Made by a program: the position numbers and the translations under genes. DNA of 64,000 nt from Stagonosporopsis chrysanthemi (Eukaryota > Ascomycota > Dothideomycetes > Pleosporales > Didymellaceae), in contig JAFISE010000002.1 in NCBI GenBank assembly GCA_022560025.1, forward strand, positions 62,001-126,000, given 5' to 3'. The first letter of the stretch is position 1. Every line of letters starts with the position of its first letter. Below are positions 32,957 through 44,067 of the stretch, in pieces. The notes beneath the pieces are model-generated. The model searched no databases. It was not told the DNA's origin and was given only the letters and a program-made list of their open reading frames with translations.

Positions 32957-34291
32957 AATGTTTACAGGGGAAGCTGGCGCCGCAGCTTGTCTGGCTTGCC
33001 TGGCCTGTCTTTGCTGGTTATTGGGTGCTGACAGTGACTCCCGTGTTGTCATTGTTTTGTTGCCGCCTCGCACTTACGTCTTCTAAGTCCACCTTTTCAC
33101 CCCACTGCACCATCACCACCATCACCTCCCTCATCAGCATACAGAACTTCTTCCTCTTGCTGCTTCGCAGCCTCTGCTGCTTGGGTCCTTCGTCATTCTC
33201 TTCCACCAACTCTACTTGACGTGCGTGTCTTATCACAGGCCGCCGCCACCGCCGCGGCCAGCACGCCCTGCCCGCCGACGCGCTCCTCGTGAGGCGCGGT
33301 CACGACAACCAGTAAGTTGGACTCCACACTGTGCTTCGCCGGATGCTGTACACGCGGCCAGCTTGGCTCGAGAGACTTCATGCTGCGTGTTGTGCCGGTG
33401 TGTAGCCTGCTGCACCACTTCGAGATTCTCCGAGCCACCTCCCCCAGGCTCCGCACACGCTCACAGCGAACCCGTATGCTCAAGACACTAACATGGAGAC
33501 AGTTCTGTGCCTGCTGGCTTAAGGGTCAAGGAAGCCGGCTCGGCAGTCGCGTTTTGCTTGTTTCTAGGTCGTGGTGGAGGAAAAGGTACGTCTACACAGC
33601 CAAGTACAGCCAAGAGCCACAGCGCTGACGAACTTCAGTCCTCCTCCCTCCAATCGAATTCATCTTCAAGCTCCTGCAGTCGCGCGCACTCATCTCGATG
33701 TGGCTCTCGGTCTTTAGATCGAGAACTAGCTGAGTGGCGCGTGATTGCAGGAGGAATTGTACGAGCGGGTACGCGCCAACACCATACCAAGTCGATCACG
33801 TTCGATTCTGATATCGCACAGTGCTTCGACGAGTTCATGTTCATTGCCACCAACGGCGCAGTCAAAGGCGCCATCGAGAAGGATGGCACGTCAGAGAGAG
33901 AGGCGCAGGTTTGGCTTTGGCAGGTCTCTGTTCACGAGCTACAACATTTCGCTCATCCAGCAAATACAACGAGGACAGATAACACAAATCAGTTCGTTCG
34001 AGTTTGTTCTGACGCTGCTCATCGGTCTTACTGTTCTGTGACGTTGTGCTAGTTCCACAGTTGAGGCTGATTCCTCACGGCAACGCTAACTCGGTTCCCC
34101 ACACCCGGCTTCGGCACTGCAGCATGACAGCACGACCGCCTCGCAAGGAACCAAAGTCTCGGGATTAATATCCAAAGCTATCGAGCTATAAGTTCAGCCA
34201 CCGTGCTCCAAGCCAAAGTAACCTCTCCCTTCTTGACCCCACTCCAGAAACAATCAATCCTCTAGCTCCACACCACCACCCACACAACACC
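32957..34291. other. Intergenic, possible unrecognised short gene
   Basis: About 1.3 kb between the minisatellite and the monooxygenase. Plus-strand frames between about 33,500 and 34,050 include splice-like signals, but the products are Ser-rich and unrecognised, and I cannot build a convincing gene model. Confidence 0.35.
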
Positions 34292-35645
34292 ATGGCCATC
34301 CCCAAACAACCACCCACCGACCCACACCTTCCCATCGTCATAGCGGGCGGCGGCTGCGTCGGCCTCTTCCTCGCCCTCCTCCTCGCCCACTCCCCCACCC
34401 CACCGCGCATTCTCGTCATCGAGCCCCTGCACCCAGACCCAACCTCGACCCGCGCAATGGCCCACCAACCCCCGACCTTCCCTCTCTTCGCCCAGATCCC
34501 CGACCTCCTCCCGGACCTCATCGCCGCCGGCTCGCTCAGCGCCGGCCTGTGTTTTCGCACGAGCGTAGCGCACGGGAGTCGCGTGATCGCTAGCAAGACG
34601 TTTGAGAACGGCGGGGAGGGGATGAAGGGGAAAGGGCAGCTGCTGCTCCCGCAGGGACGATTCCAGGAGGTGCTCATGCGCAGGCTGGGGAAGGTGGGGG
34701 ACCGGGCGGAAGTGCGGCTGGGTTGGAGCGTGGAGGGGTTTGAGCACGCGGAGGACGGGGCCAGCGTGCGCGTGCAGGTTGCGAGTCCCACGGGGCAGAC
34801 GGAGTATGTAGAAGCGTCGTACCTGGTTGGAGCCGATGGGGCGCATTCGTGTGTGCGCAAAGGCGCGGGAATTGAGTTGCAGGGCGAGACGCTGGAGCGG
34901 CAGCTTGTAGCAACGGACTTGAGGTTTCCGTTCAAGGAGTTTGGGTTCTTCGATGCGAATTTCATTGTTGATCCGATGGACTACGGGCTCGTGGGGAGGA
35001 TTGACGAGGAGGGGTTGTGGCGCGTGAGTTATGGCGTGCCTAGCGACCAGACGGAGGAGCAGATCAGGGACGGTGTGAAGGAGAAGCTGAGGGCGATGTT
35101 GCCAGACGGGGGTAAGGACGCCGAGGGGAGAGACAGGTTCGAGGTCGTGAGGATAGCGCCGTATAGAGCGCAGCAACGCTGTGCATTTACGCTGGTGGAC
35201 AGGAGGGTTTTGCTGGTTGGCGATGCGGCTCATTGTACGTCTCCCCTTACCTTGCCTTCTCGCTCCTCTCTCCTCACATGCACTACCAAGCTCCACTTCA
35301 TATCTAACACGCTCAGTGACAAACCCCTACGCTGGCCTTGGTCTCGCCTCCGGCATCGCAGACGCCGACTCGCTCGCGCCCATCCTTGCCCACATCTTGA
35401 GCGGCAAGGCATATAATGCGACTCAGCTCTTGTCTTCGTGGTCCGAGGCGCGGCGGCAGAAGTTCGCGGACGTGGTTGACAAGCCGAGTCGAATGGCATA
35501 TGCACGGGTGAGGAGCAAGGTCGATACACAGGAGGATGTGGACGGGCTGCTGGAAAGAGACCCCTTGGTCAAGGGGCTGAAGGCCGGTATGCCTGTTATG
35601 CCGCCGAGTTTGAGGACGGTGGGAGAGGAGCTTGAAGGATGGTGA
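34292..35645 (+). CDS. FAD-dependent aromatic-type monooxygenase
   Basis: Flavoprotein monooxygenase of the para-hydroxybenzoate hydroxylase fold, 423 residues. Two exons, 34292-35234 and 35317-35645, with an 82-nt intron placed right after the GD motif. GxGxxG-type dinucleotide motif AGGGCVG is at about 18-24, the DG motif is in VGADGAHSCVRK (about 185), and the GD motif is VLLVGDAAH (307-314), continued across the intron by LTNPYAGLGLASGIADAD. The order matches enzymes that hydroxylate phenols or polyketides using NAD(P)H. No signal peptide or C-terminal membrane helix is seen. It converges on the siderophore transporter gene, with 55 bp between stops, but there is no hydroxamate (SidA-type) signature, so a siderophore role is not indicated. 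Codon choice changes strongly along the gene (see findings). Confidence 0.9.
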
Positions 35646-35700
35646 AGTTCAGTAATACTGGTCTGGGTAGTTGTATCGATTATAGGGTATGCTTGAGCGT

Positions 35701-37675
35701 TTAGAGAATCAAACCCTTTCTCGTTCCCCGCTCGCTCAGTTTGTAGTCCTTCAGCATCACCACCCACAGAATGCAGGGCACCAGCGCACAGGTCCCCACA
35801 ATCACCATCAACCGCTGCGCATCGCCGTAGGCCCTCACTACCGCCTGGCGCTCGGGGCTATCCCAGGCAAAACCCAATTGCGTCACAATACTCGAGTAGA
35901 TGATCGGTCCCTGGTCCTTGAGCTCGGCAGGCAGATACTCAACGATCTTCTTTGGCACAGTCTGCGTCCAAATCGCCGTGCTGACCGTCTGCCCCACGGA
36001 ACCACCAATACTGGTAATCATCGCCAGAAGCGCGAGTCCCACAGCGACGTTCTCGTGCGGCACGGCAGCCATAACCGCGAGCTGCTCGACAGCAACCATC
36101 ATGGCACCGCACATGGCGTTAAAGACCTCGATCATAACGAGCAGGCCAATCTTGGTGCCGGGCTGGCGGAAGTGGATCATCAGGCCTGTCATGAGGATCT
36201 GGACGGGCAGCGCGACGATGGCAGCCCACTTGTAGCGGTCCGTGTAACGGATGGCGAAGGCGAATATGACGCCCCATGCGCACGAGACGATGTTGTAGAT
36301 ATTGGTGATGTAGCCGGCTTTTGCGACGGAGACGCCGAAGACGACCTGCAGGTAGGAGGAGTAGTACATTTTGTAGGAGCTGGGGGGAGAGGTAAGTAGC
36401 TGTTGATACGCAAGGGGGGCTTGGGAGGCTTACTAGAAGGCAATCCAGTTGTTGGCGCCGAGGAGGCAGGCGGCGACGACAGATCGATCGGTGAGGAGGT
36501 GGAAGGGGAAGAATGTCTTGGGTGCGAGGAAGCGCTCCCACACGGCGAACATGATGAGGAGGACAATCCCGAAGACGATCATGCAGATGATCATTGGTGC
36601 ACGCCAGCCTTCGCCCTGGTAGGCTGCGAGACTGAAAGGAAGCAGGAAGATAGAGAAACCGCCACAGACTAGGAGCAGACCAACGACTATGAACGTGATT
36701 AGCAGCCGAACTGTATGAGTAGACTAAGAAGCTTACCGTCGAACTCAATGCAGTAGTGCTTAACAGACTCAAAGAAGTTCCTGCCGCTCTTCTCCTTCAC
36801 GACAACACCCTGCTGCTTAGCACGCCTACTCATCAAAGAGAATATGAGCCAAAAAGGGATGCACATGAAGGGGGTAATGATCGCAAAAGCACCATATCCC
36901 CAACGCCAAGTGGAATCATCCAAGAAGCGCTGGCCCAGCTCCGGACCAGCAAAGGTGTTGACAATGTACGGTGTGCCCACGAATGCGAGCCAAATAGCAC
37001 GGTTCTTCAGGTCTGACGTATCTGCGATGAATACATCGAGGATATAGTCCATGCCGTTCATTCCGGACCAGTAAAAAACCTGAGCTGCGGCGTAGGTCTG
37101 CACGTTCTGACACGTGCCCATCATGATCAAGGCCAGGAGCACGCAGACGAGACAGATGAAGAATCCGTGAGGTCGGCCGACGAGATCGATGAACTTGGCG
37201 AGTGGAAGCTTGGAAACTCCGCCAATGAGGTTGGCGACAACGCCGGTGATACCCGTCAGGCCATGAAGAGCAAACTGACTTGTGACGTAGGGTGTCCAGG
37301 ACCAGTTGCTCTGTTGTTGGAGGGAATTGGTGAAGGCGATGAGCCAGATGCTGGAGTCGGTGTTAGGACTAATCCGAGGTAGAAAAGCGAGGGCGGCGTG
37401 AGGCGACTGAGTGGAACTGTAACCACTTACAAGCAATAAGCAGTGATAAGCCACTTCTTGGACCAAGTCATAGTAATAGCCTCCATCTCTCTGAGCCCAG
37501 CAGGCTGGTTCTCGTTGACATTCTCCACATCTTTTGGTTTCTCGGTGAACGACTCGGGCCTCTCAGTGACCGTAACATTCTTGATATCACTGGAGACGTT
37601 GGGATTGTCGATGCTCCTTGCAGAAAGAGCAAGGCTGGCAGTCCGCTCCAAGCTAGCAACGTTCGCAGTAGCCAT
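35701..37675 (-). CDS. Siderophore iron transporter (MFS, SIT/ARN family)
   Basis: Major facilitator of the fungal siderophore transporter family, predicted to take up ferric siderophores with protons across plasma or endosomal membranes. Four exons, 37675-37431, 37350-36737, 36686-36434 and 36379-35701, give 596 residues. A polar N-terminus of about 70 residues precedes the membrane domain. Family-type segments include VVANLIGGVSKLPLAKFIDLVGRP (TM2-loop2-3), YYSSYLQVVFGVSVAKAGYI and the long extracellular loop before the last helix, where AELKDQGPIIYSSIVTQ and YGDAQRLM are typical. Around fourteen hydrophobic segments can be counted. Two GATAAG sites in inverted orientation lie 105-125 bp upstream of the ATG, suggesting control by an iron-responsive GATA repressor. 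The carried siderophore cannot be told. No biosynthetic siderophore gene is nearby. Confidence 0.9.
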
Positions 37676-37779
37676 TTCGGTAACGATAACCTAAGAGGCC
37701 GCGAAAAGATTCAATCGACAGTCTGGTAGTGATGAACAACGGATCACCATTAAAAGTGAGTGTGGATCACATCTTATAA

Positions 37780-37799
37780 GATAAGGAAGAAGCCTTATC
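37780..37799. promoter_or_regulatory. Paired inverted GATA sites before the siderophore transporter
   Basis: GATAAG on the plus strand at 37780-37785 and its reverse complement CTTATC at 37794-37799, 8 bp apart, are about 105-125 bp upstream of the transporter ATG. Iron-regulated GATA repressors (SreA/SRE/Urbs1) bind HGATAR-type pairs in promoters of siderophore genes. Nitrogen GATA factors bind similar sites, so the assignment is inferred. Confidence 0.5.
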
Positions 37800-38567
37800 C
37801 CGAGAACTTCTCTTTGCCAAGCTACCTGGCCATCAATAGAAGGTGCCATGGAGTGGCAGTCTGGTACAAATAGGTAAGAACTACTTGGCATCTGACAGGC
37901 CGGGGTACTGGCAGTACAGGTGGGTCGCATTTCACGTGTGCAAGATCTCGCACCTTGCCGTTGAGGCTTGGCCCCGCTTTGAGTGCTGGAAGCACGCCTG
38001 GACTTCGGACCGATCCAAAGCCGTGATGATGTTCAGTTTGTAGGTCGTACGCGGCACATAGAGCCAGACGCGGTTTGATCGATGTCAAGTATGCGTCTAG
38101 GAGCACTCGCACTTGCTTCATGTTGTTTGACTTGAACTTGTTGCTAGCCGTCCTCGAGTCATACGTGAATCAACGTTGCGTCCCAACCAATCGGCAGCAC
38201 CGACCCGAAGCGTTCCAGTATCTTTCCGTGCTGACCTATCGCCATAATACGATCTGAATCTGATGAAATTTTCGGGTCTATCGTCTTAGAATGAAAGAGT
38301 GGGGTGCACCAAGAACTCGAGTCAAGCTCTCTTGGCGTGAAGGAAGGCGGATTGTGTTAGTCCGGGGCCGAGAACCGTAGAATCAAAGGTGCCGCGGACT
38401 GAGAGAAGTCATGTTGAATTTCTACTAAAACACTGCGCGCGATCCATGTATCGCTGTCCACTTCTTCAAACACCGGCCCTTCGCCATGCAATGTCTCGGC
38501 ACCTACTGACTCCGATTTTCCACAACGCCACTCAACCGTCCGTGTAGTATCCTAACCACACGTCCCA
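37800..38567. other. Intergenic, no gene recognised
   Basis: About 770 bp between the transporter promoter and the 3' end of the MetRS gene. No supported feature. Confidence 0.4.
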
Positions 38568-40578
38568 CTACGACGTCTGGAGAGTGACTTGCTCAACACC
38601 GCTGGAAATAGCCTCTTCAGCCTTCTGGTCCGCTGGGCCATCCTTGCCCTTCTCAGCGGCTTCGACGCCCTCGGCCTTACCAGCAGCCTTCTTCGCCTTC
38701 TTCCTCTCCTTGTCGGCCTTCTTTGCGGCTGCCTTCCTCGCCTTCTCCTCCTTAGCCTTACGTGCCTCCTCACCTCCGAACTGCTCGCGCCACTCCTGCT
38801 CCTTCTCCGGCTTGATCTGAGAGAAGAGGTAAGCGGCCTTGCCAATCTTGTGGTTGACAGGGAGCGACTTGGCCTCCCAGTTGTCGGGAATGATGAGGAA
38901 CTCGGCGTTAAGCTGGTTGAGTATGTTCTTTGTTGTCCCAGGCCTACACATGTTAGTATGCTTCGTGAAAGTGTCGCACCAGTTTCGGAACTCACATGTA
39001 AGGCTCGATCAAACTAGCCAGAAGGTGGATGTGGCTCAACGCCAGACCAACAACGGCAGCACATCGGTCAGGCTCAGTTGTGGCAAGGTTGTTGTCGAGT
39101 CTGTTGTCTTGCAGCAACTGGTTGCCCAGGCTGGACAAGTGCAACGCTGTGCTCAGTGCCGCGCGGATCTTGACGTCCTCGAGCTCCTCGATGTACTTCT
39201 TAAGAAGGTCGTTGACCTTCTTCTTGTGCTCGACAAAGTAGTTATCCTCGAACTTGGTGTAATCCGGAACGACCGAGTCATAGATCTTGGAGTTGACGAA
39301 CTTGATGACACGGTTGACAAAGTTACCCAGGTTCTTCAGCAGCTCGTTGTTGTTGCCTGCAATAAAGCTGTCCCATTCGAACTCCGAGTCTCCGGTCTCT
39401 GGTCGATGCGAGAGAAGGTAGTAGCGCCAGACGTCGGACGAGATGCCAGTGTCCTTTGCGTTATTGCCGAATACACCAATGTTTCTCGACTTGGAGAACT
39501 TGCCCTTCTCGTAGTTCAGATACTCGGTTGTAGAGATGGTGTTGAGCATGGTCCACTTGTCCTTGGTGCCGATTTGCGAGCACGGGAAGACGACGGTGTG
39601 GAACGGCACGTTGTCCTTGCCCATGAATTGGTACAGCTTGACGTTCTCGGGGTTCTTCCACCACTTCTCCCACTCATCTGTGTATGTTGCTGTGATCGAG
39701 ACGTATCCAATGCAGGCGTCAAACCAGACGTACATGACCTTATCCTCGTAACCCTAACAAGCCATTAGCATATTGCATGTTTCTCTGTTCAAAAATCTTA
39801 CCTCGAGAGGAACTGCAGTTCCCCACTTCAGATCACGGGTGATGCCTCGCGCGCGGAGACCCTCCTTGAGCCACGAAGCAGTGATTTGCACACCGTTGGA
39901 GCTCCAGTTGCCTTCTGTGCTCGACTTCTTGAACCACTCCTCCTCTAGGGGTTGCAGCTTATCCAGGCAGAGGAAGACGTGTTTTGTTTGACGCGGGACC
40001 GGTGTCGCTCCATCGAGCTTGCAGCGAGGATTCTTCAGCTCAAGAGGTTCGAGCAGATGACCGCACTTGTCGCACTGGTCACCTCGGGCATCTTCGTAGT
40101 TGCATAGAGGGCAGGTTCCCTCGACGAATCGGTCTGCCAGGAAGCTCTTGTGTGTCTCGCAGTACGGTTGCGTCGTAGTCTCCTCCTGTAGGAAGCCGTT
40201 CTTGTGCAGTTTCGTGAAGATGTCTTGCGCAATGTCGGTCTGCTGCTGTGTGGGTGTGCGGCCGAAGTGGTCGAAGCTGATGTTGAACCACTCGTACACT
40301 TCTGAGTGCAGCTTGTAGTACTTGTCGCAAAGCTCCTGCGGTGTGCACTTCTCCTCGATCGCCTTCGTCTCGGTCGCCGTGCCGTACTCGTCGGTTCCGC
40401 AGACATAGAGGGTGTTGTAGCCTCGCGCGCGCGAGAAACGAGCGAACACATCGGCAGACAGAACACTGCCAATGATGTTTCCTAGATGGGGCACGTTATT
40501 TACGTAGGGCAGAGCGCTCGTGATGAGCACGTTGCGCTCGCCCTCGACGGGGAGGACAATCTTCTTTGTTTCGCTCAT
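38568..40578 (-). CDS. MES1: Methionyl-tRNA synthetase, cytosolic
   Basis: Class I aminoacyl-tRNA synthetase charging tRNA-Met. Three exons, 40578-39802, 39753-38996 and 38943-38568, give 636 residues. The HIGH-equivalent is PHLGN (30-34). A zinc/connective region with CPLCNYEDARGDQCDKCG lies around 150-167. WFDACIGYVS is in the core, and the KMSKS-equivalent KFSKS is at 344-348. The anticodon-binding helical domain follows (about 390-560). The C-terminal 70 residues are Lys/Ala/Glu-rich, a highly charged helix likely to bind tRNA nonspecifically, in place of the N-terminal GST-like extension of the yeast enzyme. I chose ATG 40578; the frame upstream lacks an ATG. No mitochondrial presequence is seen, so this is the cytosolic enzyme. 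Confidence 0.95.
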
Positions 40579-41274
40579 AGGATAGCTTCTGTGATGGATG
40601 TCAGCTGAAGTCTCAATACAGGTCACGATCAGATGGTCGTCAAAGCTGCAGAACTCACTTTTAGATCGAATTACAAGCTTGTTAAGGACAAAGTGTACTA
40701 TAGGCCGGTACTGTAGCTCAATGGTCTATGTAATCCTTCTTCGTTAAGTGTGGTCGTGAAGTGACTCAAGAATCTCCAAACATTCGCACGAGACCGGGCC
40801 TGCCCCTCCAACCCCGCCGATTCGCGCAAGGCGCCACGCACCAGCCACAGCGCCACATCGCGTCAACTTGAGCTTCGTGGAGAAAACCTAACACTTCATC
40901 TGGAAAACAAAAACAAAAGCTAAAGCTAAATGACATCGTGTCTTACTCAATCTTTGCTGTAAAAAGGAAGGGATCATATTCGTAAAAGTCTTGATTCGTC
41001 AGCTAGCTACCTTGACTCGAACTTCCACCCAGAAAAATCTTGACCTGGCAAATCTGCACTCCCAAAATCTCAAGTAGCAATACTTTTAAATCAGGAATAG
41101 AGGGAAATCTCCATTCGTAGGCCACGGCAAGCAGTGCAATAACTAGAGTCGAAAAAGCCGGATACCATTCGTCGATCCACTTGCATTGGAAAGACGACAT
41201 CAACTTCACTATCAACCAATATAGAGACCAAGTCCCCTGCTACAGGCACCGAGTCAGATACCAAATTAAGCACC
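40579..41274. promoter_or_regulatory. Divergent promoter region, MetRS and LTO1-like genes
   Basis: About 700 bp between two divergent start codons. AT-rich sequence fills about 40,900-41,100. A tRNA box A look-alike near 40,707 has no box B partner. Confidence 0.4.
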
Positions 41275-41988
41275 ATGGCACCAACAGACGCAGATCCCTT
41301 CGACGACCTCCTCACCCTAGAAGACACCCTCTACACATCTGCGCACTCCCAAGGCGTGACAGACGGCGCCCGAGCCGGGCGGATCGAAGGCCGAATCTTC
41401 GGACTGGAGAAGGGGTTCGAGAAGTATGCTGCACTGGGGGAACTGCACGGGCGGGGAGCGGTCTGGGGTTCGCGTCTGCGCATTCCGTCTTCTACAGCCA
41501 CAACCACAACCACATCCACATCCACATCCACAATTCCAACAACTACGAAAGACACAACAGCACCACCAACATCAACAACCCCGTCCGCAACCGCAACAAC
41601 GCCAGCACCGCCCTCCTCAGTACCCCTCTCCAGCACCAACCCCCTCCCACCTCTCCCAACCCCCTCCTCCCGCCTGGCCACCAACATCTCCCTCCTCTAC
41701 CACCTCACGGACCCGCTCACCTTCTCCACCGCAAACACCGAGCCCAGCGTCGCCGACTTCGACGACCGCTTCAAGCGGGCGGGCGCGAAGGCAAAGGTGG
41801 TGGAGAGGATTATTGGGGAGGCGTCCAGGACTGAGCAGAACGGCTCTGTATCACCTGACAGAAACGGGGGGAGTGCGCGACCCAGGACGCGTAATGTGCG
41901 GTTAGAAGGCGATAGGGGAGGGAAGAGGGGAGGCAAGAAGGGGGATGATAATATGGAGGATTTCGGGGGGTCGCGGTTGATTATTTGA
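41275..41988 (+). CDS. LTO1: LTO1-like deca-GX3 protein (YAE1/LTO1 family)
   Basis: Adaptor for Fe-S cluster delivery to the ribosome recycling ATPase Rli1/ABCE1 in complex with Yae1, by homology. Single exon, 237 residues from ATG 41275. The diagnostic deca-GX3 helix is at about 26-47: glycines at four-residue spacing in GVTDGARAGRIEGRIFG, then LEKGFEKYAALGELHGR. A Thr/Ser/Pro-rich low-complexity linker (about 72-130) follows, encoded by tandem ACA/ACC codons, then a helical segment (LATNISLLYHLTDP) and a Lys/Arg/Gly-rich tail. It is longer than yeast Lto1, mainly through the linker. The C-terminus ends Leu-Ile-Ile rather than in the aromatic residue that LTO1 proteins use to contact the cytosolic Fe-S targeting complex. 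Function in the nucleus/cytosol is inferred from the helix motif alone. Confidence 0.8.
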   Translation: MAPTDADPFDDLLTLEDTLYTSAHSQGVTDGARAGRIEGRIFGLEKGFEKYAALGELHGRGAVWGSRLRIPSSTATTTTTSTSTSTIPTTTKDTTAPPTSTTPSATATTPAPPSSVPLSSTNPLPPLPTPSSRLATNISLLYHLTDPLTFSTANTEPSVADFDDRFKRAGAKAKVVERIIGEASRTEQNGSVSPDRNGGSARPRTRNVRLEGDRGGKRGGKKGDDNMEDFGGSRLII

Positions 41989-42591
41989 GTGGGACTGGAG
42001 GGGAAGGAAGGCAGCCGGCGTTGGAGTGTGTGTAAAAGCGGGGAACGAGGTTGCGATAGCCCTTGCCAGTGCTGTGCTACTCGTACGATGTCGGTCACGT
42101 GGTTTTAACTCGCAGCAAGAGGGAAGGAGCGGTCTTCAATAGGGAGCAGCGTCGTCAAAGTAGCACGCACACACTGTGCCAGAATGTCATGACAGTTGAA
42201 AGCGCCCTCTCGGTATTACTTTCTTCACTACACTATCCCGAGGGAGCCAGGGTATTAACCAGTTAAACCCAGGCGCAAAGCCCACCACTACACCGTGCTA
42301 TGACATAAAGAGATCAAGAAGGCCAAGAAGCTCATCGAAACTAAAAAGGATATTGAGAAAAGTGGTAAAAGTGAAGTCTGGTGAACATAATGCCCCTCAC
42401 TGCTCCCCCGGGTTTGGTGCTCCGTGCACTGGTATCAAAACATGTCACGAACTCCTTGGCATGAACATTTCTGCTGCGTTTCCTGCTCCCATCTAGACGT
42501 CGATGATTGGCGCAGGCCTTTCCATGCGAGGCGGAGGCGGGCCAACCTTCATTCCAGGGAGGCTGTCAACGCGGCTGTGGTTTGGCAACTC
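41989..42591. other. Intergenic between convergent genes
   Basis: About 600 bp between the LTO1-like and septin stop codons, holding both 3' ends. No other feature seen. Confidence 0.4.
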
Positions 42592-43763
42592 CTAGTAGCC
42601 GTTCATGGTCATGCGCTGGCTGTTCCTGCTAAGCTCGCGGTCGGCGGATGGGGAGATGGGGCGAGACGAGTGGCCGCCAACAGCAGAGCTCTCCTTGAGG
42701 GCAAGCAGCTGCTTGGCACGGAAGGATTCGTAGTGGATCTGGGCGGTTGTCTCGATGAGGTCCTGGAGGTGGGTGCGTGTGAGGAAGTTGCGGAGGTAGA
42801 CGAACTCGCAGTGGTTCTCATCCTCGACTGAGAAGAGTTAGTGCCCGGTGCGTTTTTGAGACTGGAGCATGGACATACCATTGATGACACCCCACTTGGT
42901 CTGGCGGCCGCGGACGTTCTGGCCGTTGACGACAACGGTCTTCTCAGAGCCGATGACAGCGAACGGGATGAGGTCCTGGATCATGTCAATAAGAGCCCGT
43001 GTGTGCTCATCCTTCAGCACTGCGTACCTTGATCTGGTTCTTGTGGGCAACCTCGTCCTGGTCGTCCTCCTCGTTCTCGTAGGGGTACATGCGCAGGTTG
43101 TGGAACGCAAACTCCTCCTTTATCCTCTCCTTGAACGCAGCGCGCTCCTCGAGGGTCAGGCTGTCGGCCTTGGCAATGACAGGCACGACATTGACGAACT
43201 CGCTAAGCTTCTTCAGGACGACAATGTCAATGGGCTTCAGGGCGTGGCCGGAGGGCTGGATGAAGAACAAGCAGCAGTGGATGCGTGTGTCCTGGAGGTA
43301 CCTCTCACGCTGGGCGGTGAGCTCCTTGCGCAGGTAGGCGCTGTGCTGGTCCTTGATGTACTTGACGATGGGGTCCCAGCAGCGCTCGTTGTTGATCAGA
43401 TCACCGTAGCCGGGTGTGTCGACGATGTTGAGGCGCAGACGCACGCCGTTCTCCTCAATGGTGTGTGAGACGGGGTGGATGGTGGTGGTTGTGCGCGGCT
43501 CCTCATCGGGATAGAGGCGGCCTTTGCTGTCGATTAGGTGCGACGCGAAGATGGTGTTGATGAGCGTCGACTTTCCGAGACCGGTCTGGCCTGGCGGTGC
43601 GTTAGCTGGCTGCAGGGACAGGCCGGGAGGCGCGAAGCTCACCAACGCAGATGACATTGAACTGGAACCCCCGCTTCACCGACTTCTTCTCGATCTGCTT
43701 GGTGATGCTGTCGAAACCGACGTAGCTGTCGGGGAAGATGGACTGCTGAGGTGCGGCAGCCAT
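42592..43763 (-). CDS. Septin, Cdc10/AspD type
   Basis: GTP-binding filament protein of septa, hyphal tips and branch sites. Four exons, 43763-43643, 43590-43028, 42975-42879 and 42827-42592, with three introns of 51-52 nt, give 338 residues. The P-loop GQTGLGKST is at 41-49, and intron 1 splits its first glycine codon. Switch II has DTPGYGD, the G4 motif AKAD is present, and the septin-unique element (WGVIN through EFVYLRNFLTRTHLQDLIETT) is intact. The N-terminal SYVGFDSITKQIEKK and the short C-terminus without a coiled coil place it with Cdc10 (AspD in Aspergillus) rather than Cdc3, Cdc11 or Cdc12. Head-to-head with the mitochondrial L32 gene. Confidence 0.93.
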
Positions 43764-44067
43764 TGCGGGTGTGGTGGGCCTCGTGGGCGGTTCTGGCGGC
43801 GGATGGGTGCTGCGGGCGGGTGCTGTGGGCGTGGTGAGGGCGGTGGTTCGACGGGGCGGAGCAGGAGGAGTAAACAGTCAGGGACGTTGCGCTGGCGACT
43901 TTCTGGAGTCGACAGCACAGGGAAAGGGGCAAGCGAAGAAAGCGCGCTAGACGGGCAGGGTAAGTGCGGACCGGCGCTTGGGCTGGGGTGCATTTTGTTC
44001 TCCATCGCCAACACGGCGCCATCGCGCGTGTCACGAGCCCCCACGTCCATCACCGCACATCCTCGCC
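43764..44067. promoter_or_regulatory. Bidirectional promoter, septin and L32m
   Basis: Only 304 bp separate the start codons of the leftward septin gene and the rightward ribosomal protein gene. The interval is GC-rich without a clear TATA box, as expected for a shared housekeeping promoter. Confidence 0.5.

Noticed and set aside
33500..34052. Possible spliced gene with a Ser-rich start
   Set aside because: Several splice signals exist, but no model gives a recognisable or consistent product.
34292..37675. Idea that the FAD monooxygenase and the siderophore transporter form a siderophore cluster
   Set aside because: The monooxygenase is of the hydroxybenzoate-hydroxylase type, not an ornithine hydroxylase, and no NRPS or acyltransferase is nearby.
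40700..40790. tRNA-like box A (TAGCTCAATGGT) upstream of the MetRS gene
   Set aside because: No box B or T arm at the right distance and no foldable cloverleaf.
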